Shown here piece by piece: positions 26,678-34,987 of a stretch of 64,000 nt of DNA; position 1 is the first letter of the stretch, and every line of letters starts with the position of its first letter. A program made the position numbers and the translations under genes. This stretch comes from Bacteroidetes bacterium GWF2_35_48 (lineage in GTDB: Bacteria > Bacteroidota > Bacteroidia > Bacteroidales > GWF2-35-48): contig MEOG01000020.1 in NCBI GenBank assembly GCA_001769125.1, positions 1 through 64,000 of the forward strand, read 5' to 3'. A model generated the notes under the pieces. That model saw only the letters and a program-made list of their open reading frames with translations, did no database searches and was not told the origin of the DNA.

Positions 26678-26804
26678 AGTCGGCAGTCGGCAGTCGAAAG
26701 AGTCAGCAGTCGGCAGTCAAATAGTCGGCAGTCATGAAGACTGAAAACTGAAAACTGAAAACTGAAAACTGAAGACTGAAGACTGAGGACTGAAGACTGA
26801 AGAC
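26678..26804. repeat. Heptamer-armed inverted repeat, family C, copy 2
   Basis: The left arm has CAGTC-core heptamers (GGCAGTC, AGCAGTC) and the right arm a tandem ACTGAAA/ACTGAAG run with GACTG cores. It lies between two genes for secreted proteins. Same design as 22470-22699, with different copy numbers. Confidence 0.8.
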
Positions 26805-26853
26805 CAATTAATAATTTTTTTTTTATATAACATAAGTAATAACCTAATTAAGG

Positions 26854-29319
26854 ATGAAAAAACTATATATTATTTTAATATTTCTTGCCGGTTTTAGTAA
26901 ACTGTATGCTCAGCAATATGAATGTCAGGGAAGTTTATTTGATATTTTGTTAACGGGATTTCAGGAGGGTACAATATCATGGCAGCAGTCGGAAGATTCT
27001 TCTATATGGGAAATTATTCCGGGAGAAAATGATACAATTCTGGTTCAGAATGCAAGCCAGTCTTTGTACTACAGGGCTATGGTCGTAAATGAAAATTGTA
27101 CTTCTTTTTCTTCTGTTACACGAATAATTATTGTTACCGCTACAGATGCTGCTATTGCAGGAGCAGATCAGGTAATTTCAAATGGTATTGTTGCCACTTT
27201 ATCTGCGCAACCTGTTACTAATGGCGCGGGAAGTTGGAGTATTTTATCAGGCTCAGGTGGTCTTATTGAGAATTCAGAAAATGCAGCAACAACGTTTACA
27301 GGCTTAAATTGCGGAGAGTATCAGCTCGTGTGGACTGTGGAAAATAATCCCTGTCCCGCCAGTGCAGATACGATTACAATAATTTTTCAGAATTACCCCA
27401 CAACAGCGAGTGCAGGGAATGATCAGGTTATAACAAATTCTAATAGTACTACTATTTCTGCGCAGGTTGCAACAACAGGAACAGGACAGTGGAGTATTCT
27501 ATCCGGAATCGGAGGCTCCATTGGTGTATCAGCAAATGCAATCACGACATTTTCAGGTCAGAATTGCGCAAGCTACCAGCTATTGTGGACAGTTGAAAAC
27601 AATCCATGTACCGCATCTGTTGATACGCTTTCTGTTATTTTTCAATACGAGCCTTCGGATGCAATTGCAGGGCAGAATCAAAACGGAACACAAATGTGCG
27701 GTTTAACATCTGCAAGTTTAAATGCAACAGCGCCTTCAAATGGGGTAGGACTCTGGACTGTGTTATCAGGAAATGGTGGCAGTTTCAGTGATGCATCTTT
27801 GCCCGATGCCGTTTTTTCAGGATTAGCAGGTGTGTCGTATTCACTAAAATGGGCTATTACAAATGGAAATTGTCCTGAAAAAAGTGATACAATACTTGTC
27901 CGTTTTCGTCAAAATCCTTCTCTTGCAAATGCCGGTCAAGATATGACAGGCGTTGAAACCTGTGGTTTATCATCACTCTCGCTTTCTGCAACAGCACCAG
28001 TAGTTGGGACAGGAACATGGAGCATCGTGAGTGGCAATCCCGGCTTTTCAGATATTTATGCGCCGGATGCAACAATCATCGCAATGTCGGGAAGTTCTGT
28101 TGTTTTGTTGTGGACTGTGGAAAATGATTCCTGTACAGCAAGTACAGATCAAATAAATATTATTTTCAATCAAAATCCTTCACAAGCCAATGCAGGAGCA
28201 GATTATACAGGAGCCTCAACCTGTGGCATCACATATCTGACAATACCCGCGAATACACCTGCAGTTGGAGTCGGTGTATGGACTATTGAAAATGGCTCTG
28301 GTGGGAGCTTTGCAGATGCAAATAATCCTTTTGCCGATTTTACAGGAATTGCCGGCACATTATATACCTTGCGCTGGACCATTTCAAATGCGCCCTGTCC
28401 TGCTTCTTCAGATGACATGCTTGTACAATTTCATCAAAATCCTTCTGCTGCAAATGCAGGAACGGATCAAGCTTTTAACGGCAGTACCGTAACACTGGCA
28501 GCACAAAGTCCATCAGTAGGTATTGGAAACTGGAGTATTTTGAGTGGTACCGGAGGAACAATTTCTAATCCGACTAATCCTTCAAGCGGCTTTACCGGGT
28601 TGCAAGGATTAAGCTATCAGCTAATATGGACGGTATCGAACGCGCCCTGCAATTCCAATTCAGATACGGTAACTATTTGTTTATTTGTATGTGGGAATCC
28701 TTTTACTGATTACAGGGATGGCAGAACATACATTTCTTTGCAGATTGGCTCACAATGCTGGATGGGGCAAAATCTTAATATCGGCAATATGATTGCTGCC
28801 AATACAAACCAGTTGCATAATCAGATTTATGAAAAATATTGTTATGATAATGATACAAACCAGTGCAATACGTGGGGAGGCTTGTATCAGTGGGGCGAAA
28901 TGGTGCAGTACCTCAATGGTGCATCGAATGCGGCAAGCTGGAATCCCATTCCCACGGGTTACATACATGGCATTTGCCCGACAGGCTGGCATCTTCCGAA
29001 TGATCAGGAATGGAGTACTCTGACTACATTAAATGGTGGATTGGGGCTTGCAGGCGGAGAAATGAAAGAAACCGGTACAAGCCATTGGGCAAGTCCAAAC
29101 ACCGGAGCTACAAACAACAGCGGATTTTCTGCAATTCCATCGGGGCAAAGGGTTGCCGGAATTTTTCAGGACAAAAGCTTTTATGCTTACTTTTGGTCAA
29201 CAACTGAATATTCAGCAATAAATGCATACAACAGGACACTCAGATACGACGACATGGGAATCCTATATCTTGGCTATTCTAAGCAATATGGAAAATCGGT
29301 AAGATGTATAAGAGATTGA
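26854..29319 (+). CDS. Secreted six-repeat surface protein with C-terminal FISUMP domain
   Basis: An 821-residue protein with a signal peptide (about 1-19, ending KLYAQ). Six tandem repeats of about 80-90 residues run from about 92 to 610. Each opens with A-x-AG-x-(D/N)Q, continues with a G-x-W-(S/T)-I-L-SG-x-GG segment and closes with L-x-WT-(V/I)-x-N-x-PC. The C-terminus (about 620-821) is a Fibrobacter succinogenes major paralogous (FISUMP) domain: IGSQCWMGQNLN, CPTGWHLPNDQEWSTL, YFWSTTEY and GKSVRCIRD. No T9SS sorting domain follows. Probably cell-surface; ligand unknown. Confidence 0.88.
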   Translation: MKKLYIILIFLAGFSKLYAQQYECQGSLFDILLTGFQEGTISWQQSEDSSIWEIIPGENDTILVQNASQSLYYRAMVVNENCTSFSSVTRIIIVTATDAAIAGADQVISNGIVATLSAQPVTNGAGSWSILSGSGGLIENSENAATTFTGLNCGEYQLVWTVENNPCPASADTITIIFQNYPTTASAGNDQVITNSNSTTISAQVATTGTGQWSILSGIGGSIGVSANAITTFSGQNCASYQLLWTVENNPCTASVDTLSVIFQYEPSDAIAGQNQNGTQMCGLTSASLNATAPSNGVGLWTVLSGNGGSFSDASLPDAVFSGLAGVSYSLKWAITNGNCPEKSDTILVRFRQNPSLANAGQDMTGVETCGLSSLSLSATAPVVGTGTWSIVSGNPGFSDIYAPDATIIAMSGSSVVLLWTVENDSCTASTDQINIIFNQNPSQANAGADYTGASTCGITYLTIPANTPAVGVGVWTIENGSGGSFADANNPFADFTGIAGTLYTLRWTISNAPCPASSDDMLVQFHQNPSAANAGTDQAFNGSTVTLAAQSPSVGIGNWSILSGTGGTISNPTNPSSGFTGLQGLSYQLIWTVSNAPCNSNSDTVTICLFVCGNPFTDYRDGRTYISLQIGSQCWMGQNLNIGNMIAANTNQLHNQIYEKYCYDNDTNQCNTWGGLYQWGEMVQYLNGASNAASWNPIPTGYIHGICPTGWHLPNDQEWSTLTTLNGGLGLAGGEMKETGTSHWASPNTGATNNSGFSAIPSGQRVAGIFQDKSFYAYFWSTTEYSAINAYNRTLRYDDMGILYLGYSKQYGKSVRCIRD

Positions 29320-29330
29320 GTGAAAAATAA

Positions 29331-29374
29331 AAAAAAATCCCGTTACACAAGATCATTGAACAGCGGGATTTTTT
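29331..29374 (+). terminator. Terminator after the FISUMP protein gene
   Basis: AAAAAATCCCG (29332-29342) pairs with CGGGATTTTTT (29364-29374) around a 21-base loop, 12 bp after the stop codon. Confidence 0.75.
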
Positions 29375-29384
29375 ATACATTTTA

Positions 29385-29470
29385 AAATGCAAGATTTTGT
29401 CATAAAATTTGCAGTTTAACCTTTTTTTACAAAAGAAAATTTCGGGCAAATTTTTCGCCAAAATTGTTTA
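29385..29470. repeat. Diverged repeat, copy 1 (GATTTTGTCATAAAATTTGCA)
   Basis: Shares GATTTTGTCAyAAAATTTGC and GCAAATTTTyCGCCAAA with 32068-32150. It lies downstream of the FISUMP protein gene and is non-coding. Confidence 0.6.
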
Positions 29471-29479
29471 TGTATCAGT

Positions 29480-29538
29480 TGTTTTTACCCCGAGCTTATT
29501 TCGACTTCGCTCAATAACCATTGCTCGGGGTTACAAAC
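29480..29538. repeat. Palindromic element, family B (ACCCCGAGC arms)
   Basis: ACCCCGAGC (29487-29495) pairs with GCTCGGGGT (29523-29531). The loop is TTTCGACTTCGCTCAA (29499-29514) plus TAACCATT. It is near the 3' end of the convergent EF-G-like gene. Confidence 0.75.
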
Positions 29539-29654
29539 ATTCGACTCCTCCAGAGTCGTTTTTTTCCTGCATTTTATCTGCCACAACAGATTCGATCAAA
29601 TTTTTGTTTTCTATTAATATTTAGTCACGAGGTAAAGAGTTCTGAAATCAACGA

Positions 29655-31811
29655 TTAATCATCATCTTCGTCAGCAGCGTGCGCTTTGAGGAGTTCATTC
29701 TGAACTTCGCCCGAAACCTGAGTATATTCAGAAAATTTCATGGAATATACAGCCCTGCCACCGGTTATTGAGCTTAAAGCTGTTGAATACTTGTTCATTT
29801 CTGCGAGGGGAACTTTAGCTGTAATTTTCTGGAATCCTTTTTCAGCACCCATTCCCTGAATAATAGCTCTTCGGCCTTGAAGGTCGCTCATAACATCACC
29901 CATATAATCGGCAGGTACAAGAACTTCTACTTCATAGATAGGTTCAAGAATTTTCGGACCTGCTTTTTTGAAAGCCTGGCTGAATGCATTACGACCAGCT
30001 AAACGGAAAGAAATTTCATTGGAATCAACAGGGTGCATTTTACCATCATATACAGAAACTCTGATATCGCGGGCATAACATTTTGTAAGCGGACCTTCTT
30101 CCATTTTTTCCATAATTCCTTTTAAAATTGCAGGAAGAAAACGGGCTTCAATAGAACCGCCGACAATACAGTTAAAATAAACTAATTTACCGCCCCATGG
30201 AAGATCGTGTTCTTCTTTACCTCTTACAGAAATATTGATTTCTTTTCCATCAATAATATATTTTTTAGGATCAGTCATTCCATCAACATAGGGCTCAATA
30301 ACCATGTGTACTTCTCCAAACTGACCGGCGCCTCCGGATTGTTTTTTATGACGGTAATCTGCCTGCGCAATTTTGGTAATGGTTTCGCGATAAGGAATAC
30401 GTGGCGCAATGAATTCGGTTGGAATTTTATAGACATTGTCAAGATGCCATTTCATAATATTGAGGTGAAATTCGCCCTGTCCGTGAATAATGATTTGTTT
30501 TAATTCTTTAGAATATTCAACAACCAATGTCGGATCTTCTTCTTTCATTCTGCTTAAGGCTTCGCCTAATTTTTCTTCTTCACCTTCTGTAACCGTTTTA
30601 ATGGCGGTTCTGTATTTGGGGTTAGGAAAAGCAATATTTGGGAATGCAGCGCCATCATTTCCGGCACTCAGGGTATGATTTGTTTTTGTAGCTTTCAGCT
30701 TAACAGCAGCACCAATATCTCCGGCTGAAAGTTCTGACACTTTTGTCCTGTTTTTTCCTGCAACAGCAAGAATTTGTGCGAGGCGTTCTTTATTTCTTGT
30801 ATTGTTATTTTGCAAATCAATACCTTCAGTGATTTTACCGGAAATTACTTTAAAATAGTTTACCTCTCCGATATGTTCTTCCACAGATGTTTTGAAAACA
30901 AATGCTGAAACAGGTTTAGAAGGATCGATAGCGATTTCATTTCCTTCAATGGTTGTCCATGCAGGGAGTAAATCAGGAGAAGGACAACTTTTAACAACAA
31001 AATCTAAAAGACGGCTCACACCAATATCTTTTTTTGCAGATATACAGAAAATCGGGAACATGCCGCGACTTAAGATTCCTTTTGCAATACCCGAGCGGAT
31101 TTCATCTTCGGTCAGTGTATTATTTTCAAAGAAAATTTCCATTAATTTTTCATCACTTTCGGCAGCTTTTTCTATCAATTGCGACTGAAGTTCCTCAGCT
31201 TTGTCTTTTTCATCAGCGGGGATATCAAGAATTTGAGGTTTGTGGCTGCCGGCAGTGTATTTATACATTTTCATAGCAACCAAATCTATAATGGAATCAA
31301 ATCCAGAGCCGGTAGTTACGGGATATTGTGCAAGAATCGCATTTCCACCATAACTGGCTTTAATCATTTCAATTGTTTTTTCAAAATTTGCTTTATCGTG
31401 GTCAAGGTGGTTGATAACAATAATCATGGGTTTGTTATTCTTTTCAATATTTCTTCCATGAATTTCCGTACCCACCTCTACACCATTTTGTGCGTTGATT
31501 AACAGAACTGCTGTATCTGCAACATGCATAGAAGAAGCAACACCTCCGACAAAGTCGTCAAGACCGGGGGCATCTAAAATGTTTATTTTATGATCCGTCC
31601 ACTCTGTGTATAAAACAGTAGAAAAGATAGAAGAACATCTTTCCTGTTCAATCGGGTTGTAATCCGAAACGGTGTTTTTGGTTTCAACAGCACCTTTACG
31701 GTCAATAATACCTCCAGCCTGAAGCATAGACTCTGCCATCGTGGTTTTTCCCGAGCCGGTATTGCCTGTCAGAACAATATTACGAATTTGTTGTGTCTGG
31801 TAATTTTTCAT
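29655..31811 (-). CDS. EF-G2-like translation elongation factor paralogue
   Basis: A 718-residue protein with the full EF-G domain order: G domain, domain II, then EFG_III, IV and C. The P-loop GNTGSGKTT (16-24) is intact. G3 reads DAPGLDDF (80-87) where canonical EF-G has DTPGHVDF, so the catalytic His is Leu84. G4 reads NHLD (134-137) instead of NKMD, and switch I reads ERCSS instead of ERGIT. These fit the EF-G-like/FusA2 subgroup, of which the Bacteroides EF-G2 is reported to support translation without GTP hydrolysis. It is monocistronic with a promoter at 31849-31878. The role under starvation is inferred from that relative. Confidence 0.9.
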   Translation of the reverse strand: MKNYQTQQIRNIVLTGNTGSGKTTMAESMLQAGGIIDRKGAVETKNTVSDYNPIEQERCSSIFSTVLYTEWTDHKINILDAPGLDDFVGGVASSMHVADTAVLLINAQNGVEVGTEIHGRNIEKNNKPMIIVINHLDHDKANFEKTIEMIKASYGGNAILAQYPVTTGSGFDSIIDLVAMKMYKYTAGSHKPQILDIPADEKDKAEELQSQLIEKAAESDEKLMEIFFENNTLTEDEIRSGIAKGILSRGMFPIFCISAKKDIGVSRLLDFVVKSCPSPDLLPAWTTIEGNEIAIDPSKPVSAFVFKTSVEEHIGEVNYFKVISGKITEGIDLQNNNTRNKERLAQILAVAGKNRTKVSELSAGDIGAAVKLKATKTNHTLSAGNDGAAFPNIAFPNPKYRTAIKTVTEGEEEKLGEALSRMKEEDPTLVVEYSKELKQIIIHGQGEFHLNIMKWHLDNVYKIPTEFIAPRIPYRETITKIAQADYRHKKQSGGAGQFGEVHMVIEPYVDGMTDPKKYIIDGKEINISVRGKEEHDLPWGGKLVYFNCIVGGSIEARFLPAILKGIMEKMEEGPLTKCYARDIRVSVYDGKMHPVDSNEISFRLAGRNAFSQAFKKAGPKILEPIYEVEVLVPADYMGDVMSDLQGRRAIIQGMGAEKGFQKITAKVPLAEMNKYSTALSSITGGRAVYSMKFSEYTQVSGEVQNELLKAHAADEDDD

Positions 31812-31848
31812 TTTATATCACTCTAATTATTAATTACTAAAAAGCTTG

Positions 31849-31878
31849 CAAAAATAATAAAATTTTGAATTGCACAAT
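31849..31878 (-). promoter_or_regulatory. Putative promoter for the EF-G2-like gene
   Basis: On the minus strand, ATTG (31875-31878), an 18-base spacer and TATTTTTG (31849-31856, matching TAnnTTTG) lie 37 bases upstream of the ATG. Confidence 0.45.
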
Positions 31879-31914
31879 ATTTTTTATTGTTGAATTCCTT
31901 TGCTTTTAAAAATT

Positions 31915-32417
31915 GAGCCTACTCCGATAAGTCATTTTTTGCCACAGAGACTCAAAGGCTCTAAGTTTCACAAAGGCGATATGGTAGAATATCAAGACTT
32001 TGTGTTTCCTTGAGCCTTCGTGCCCCTACTGGTTGCAGCTACTGTGTGGACACATCTTTGTTCTTAAAGCGAGATTTTGTCACAAAATTTGCATGCTTCT
32101 ATCTTATTATAAGTTTCGCTGAGCAATTGAGCAAATTTTCCGCCAAATCATTTAATTATGAGTCCACTCCGAAAACCCTTTTGCCACAGATTACGCCAAT
32201 TTTCACAGATTATTAATTCTATTAATCAGTGAATTAAATCTGTGTTAATTCGTGAAATCGGTGGCAATTCAATAAAATGATACTTTTCGGAGGAGACTCA
32301 ATTATATTTTTCCCAACTTTTGATTTTATGAAAAAATACAATACTTCACATATTTGTGTCCACACGGTAGCTGGTTGCAGGCAGGTATTTTTTGAATATG
32401 TACTTTTCGGAGTGACC
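31915..32417. repeat. Nested inverted-repeat region
   Basis: Three nested inverted-repeat pairs. Outer: GAGCCTACTCCGATAA (31915-31930) with TACTTTTCGGAGTGACC (32401-32417), imperfect. Middle: CAGCTACTGTGTGGACACA (32036-32054) with TGTGTCCACACGGTAGCTG (32356-32374), 18 of 19. Inner: GAGTCCACTCCGAAAA (32160-32175) with its near complement at 32284-32299, enclosing a CCACAGATT...AATCTGTG palindrome. No transposase reading frame lies inside. It could be a MITE nest or remnants of several insertions. Confidence 0.7.
32068..32150. repeat. Diverged repeat, copy 2 (GATTTTGTCACAAAATTTGCA)
   Basis: Partner of 29385-29470, inside the nested inverted-repeat region. The two copies are in the same orientation, about 2.7 kb apart, flanking the EF-G2-like gene. 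Confidence 0.6.
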
Positions 32418-32728
32418 TTAAAATTAATTTTTATATTGAAGTAATGATGGATACAAATGGGATATAAAAAAAATAAAGTTCGTCAAATAAACGAAAGTTT
32501 TTTATTTTTCTTCGTTATTTAAACGAAACCCTAAATATAATCTATAAGAATATACATAGGCATGCACACCCACTAGCTCGGATTTATAATCCGAGACTCG
32601 CCGCTTGTAATTGTACAGACGTTGCACATCAACGTTTTCCCCTACGCTATTACAGTTTACCATCCGCCGCGGAACCACTTCCCGCTTCTTACAAAAATCG
32701 CTAAAGACATTATCGGAAGTCTATTTCG
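32418..32728. other. Non-coding region downstream of the broken ATPase gene
   Basis: No gene was found. It holds two 17-bp TTCGT...ACGAA sites (32479-32495, 32511-32527) and a hairpin CTCGGATT-TAT-AATCCGAG at 32577-32595. The remainder (32596-32728) is more GC-rich than its surroundings and shows no open frame I can assign. Confidence 0.5.
32479..32527. repeat. Pair of 17-bp dyad sites
   Basis: TTCGTCAAATAAACGAA (32479-32495) and TTCGTTATTTAAACGAA (32511-32527), 32 bp start to start. Each has TTCGT/ACGAA half sites, the form of a dimeric regulator site, but no adjacent gene start fits. Confidence 0.6.
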
Positions 32729-33784
32729 TCAATTAAACTCCAGGCATAAAAAATCTCTTAAATTTATATGCTTAACACCCTTATAAGAGCCAACAGGATA
32801 TTCGTCCATAGTTACAACATACTTAGGATAATTATCTTTAACCAGCAATAAACGCCCGAATTCTCTTTCTTTAACCTTGTCGTTCGGTATGAGATAAGCA
32901 ACCTGAACGTACAAAATTTCGCCATTCTTTTGGGCAACAAAATCAATTTCACTTTCAGGAGTAACACCAACGCCAACATCAAAGCCCTGATTTAATAAAT
33001 GAATAAAAACTACATTTTCTAATACAGCAGGAACAGAAAAATTATTTAACCCGATAAGTGCATTTCTTAATCCCCAGTCTTCAAAAAAATATTTATTATT
33101 TGTTGTAAAAATATTTTTCCCTGTTAAATTGATTCGACGAAGTTTATATACAAAAAAAGCATTTTGCAAATATTGCAGATAGCTCAATACAACCTTTGTT
33201 GAAATATCTATTTTCTGAGATTTTAAATAATCGCTGATTTTATTTGCAGTAAATAAATTACCGGTATTATGTGCCAGATATTTTATTAAATTTTCAAAAA
33301 AATCTATATTTCGGATATTATAACGTTGTATGACGTCTTTATATATAATGGTAGAAAGAATATTTTTTAAATAATCAAAAATAACATCATCTTTTTTGAC
33401 CAGATTTTTAATAAAAGGCAGACCGCCCCATTTCAAATAATTTTTCAGCGCATCATTGTTGTTTTTCAAATCGTGAAAAATCAGGAATTCGTTAAAAGAG
33501 AGTGTTCCAACTTTTATTTCGATATAGCGACCGCTTAAGTATGTAGCCAAATCTCCTGATAATAAATTCGCATTACTTCCCGTGCAATAAATATCTACAT
33601 TTTTTTTATTCTGAAAATGACGAAACGCCTTTTCAAAATATTCGATGTCTTGAACCTCATCAACAAATAAATAATTTTTTGTCTTGGGATTAATTACAGA
33701 TTCTGTATATTTAATGAGCGACTGATAATTATTAATAAAATCAAAATCGCTTAATTCCTTATCAACATAAATGATATTCGCAGA
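32729..33784 (-). pseudogene. AAA_14/DUF4143 ATPase, 5'-truncated
   Basis: The open frame encodes the C-terminal about 350 residues of an AAA_14 ATPase with a DUF4143 C-terminal domain. NYLFVDEVQ is the Walker B strand, DIYCTGSNANLLSGDLATYL the sensor region, and EIKVGTLSFNEFL, KWGGLPFI and ENVVFIHLLNQGFDV the DUF4143 part. The frame stays open from the stop at 32729 up to 33784, where in-frame TAA and TGA codons occur and the expected Walker A region is absent. The first ATG of a shorter reading would lose Walker B as well. It is therefore a remnant lying between the repeat region and the polysaccharide locus. Confidence 0.8.
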
Positions 33785-33842
33785 TTATCAAGAATAGACG
33801 GAAACATTATTTATCAACATTCTTTTTTTTAACAATAATTGT

Positions 33843-34976
33843 CTAAACCTGATTCTTTGTAATAAAAGAAAATCTTTCTTTAAATTTTAAAAAAGGTAAT
33901 TCAAAATACTTATAACTTAATTTAGCAATTATAACAGTAATAAGAAGAGATAAAATTGTTTCAAGTATCATTACCTGCCAAAGCTGATTATTAAAATTAA
34001 AATATTTTGTTATGTTTATTGTTATTAAAATGCCAATAAAATGAAGACAATATAATCCATATGTAATAATTCCTAAATTAGAAATTTTCTTGAAATTTGA
34101 TAATTTGAATAAAGAATTTATTGAAAAACTTTGCTCCAATATAACGAACAGAATGATTATTGAAATTATAAGTCGCTCAAAAATACGAATATACGAGTTT
34201 GAAAAAAGAAATTCATCTCTAAATAAAAACACAAATATTAATAGAAGGTAGATTAATAAAATATGAAATCTACTAAATTTTTCTATTACAATTCTAAACC
34301 GGTTAGAAATATTAAATAGCCATGCTCCTATTGCTCCTATAGACATATCTCCAATACATGACAATGTATGATATTCATGCATCATATATGTATCATTACA
34401 GCTTCGGAAAATTAAATTAGATAATAAAATAACAGTAAAAGGTATCCATAATTTTTTTAATGGAAATAAAAAAATTATTATTGGCCAAATAAAATAAAAC
34501 TGTTCTTCTATAGCGATACTCCATAAAACACCCAAAATAGATGCATCTGGCAACCCTTTATTGATAAAATCAAAATTATTTAAAAAAGTTAAATAATATA
34601 CCGGATCTGCTGTTTCATTTGTCCCCAGCCCAAGCATGTTTTTAATAAATGGGAAGATTACAAATCCAATAAACACGCATATAAAAAACAAAGGCCAAAT
34701 TCGAAGTATTCTTCTCAGCCAAAATTTTGGAAGGCTTATCTGCCCATTCATTTTTTTTTCTTCAACTAATAAATAGGTAATTAAAAACCCACTTAAAACA
34801 AAGAAAAAATTTACACCCAAGTTCCCGTTTGCAAATAATTCTTTTTTGAAAAATACATAGATTGGGCTATTTTTTATTACTTCTATTTCTGAATAAAAGC
34901 TATGAAACAAAAAAACAGATAAAAAACAAAAAAAACGTAACCCGTCAAGATTTTTAAAATAAATACTTTTCTTCAT
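33843..34976 (-). CDS. Acyltransferase-3 family membrane protein
   Basis: A 377-residue integral membrane O-acyltransferase (OafA/YrhL-like) with about ten membrane helices. The N-terminal LDGLRFFCFLSVFLFHSF carries the family Arg-x-His arrangement, followed by VNFFFVLSGFLITYLL and FWLRRILRIWPLFF. It probably adds acetyl or another acyl group to the surface glycan at the membrane. It is the last gene of the minus-strand polysaccharide locus, 11 bp after the preceding membrane protein gene. Confidence 0.93.
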   Translation of the reverse strand: MKKSIYFKNLDGLRFFCFLSVFLFHSFYSEIEVIKNSPIYVFFKKELFANGNLGVNFFFVLSGFLITYLLVEEKKMNGQISLPKFWLRRILRIWPLFFICVFIGFVIFPFIKNMLGLGTNETADPVYYLTFLNNFDFINKGLPDASILGVLWSIAIEEQFYFIWPIIIFLFPLKKLWIPFTVILLSNLIFRSCNDTYMMHEYHTLSCIGDMSIGAIGAWLFNISNRFRIVIEKFSRFHILLIYLLLIFVFLFRDEFLFSNSYIRIFERLIISIIILFVILEQSFSINSLFKLSNFKKISNLGIITYGLYCLHFIGILITINITKYFNFNNQLWQVMILETILSLLITVIIAKLSYKYFELPFLKFKERFSFITKNQV

Positions 34977-34987
34977 TTTATTTTATC

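Noticed and set aside
29007-29207. A small plus-strand frame inside the FISUMP domain.
   Set aside because: Out-of-frame shadow of the 821-residue protein.
32577-32700. A possible tRNA or small RNA in the GC-richer stretch.
   Set aside because: There is one 8-bp hairpin, but no tRNA cloverleaf or other recognised RNA fold could be drawn.
33548-33550. A start for the AAA_14 protein at a TTG codon.
   Set aside because: Homology continues upstream in the same frame to 33784, so TTG is an internal Leu codon; the gene is truncated instead.
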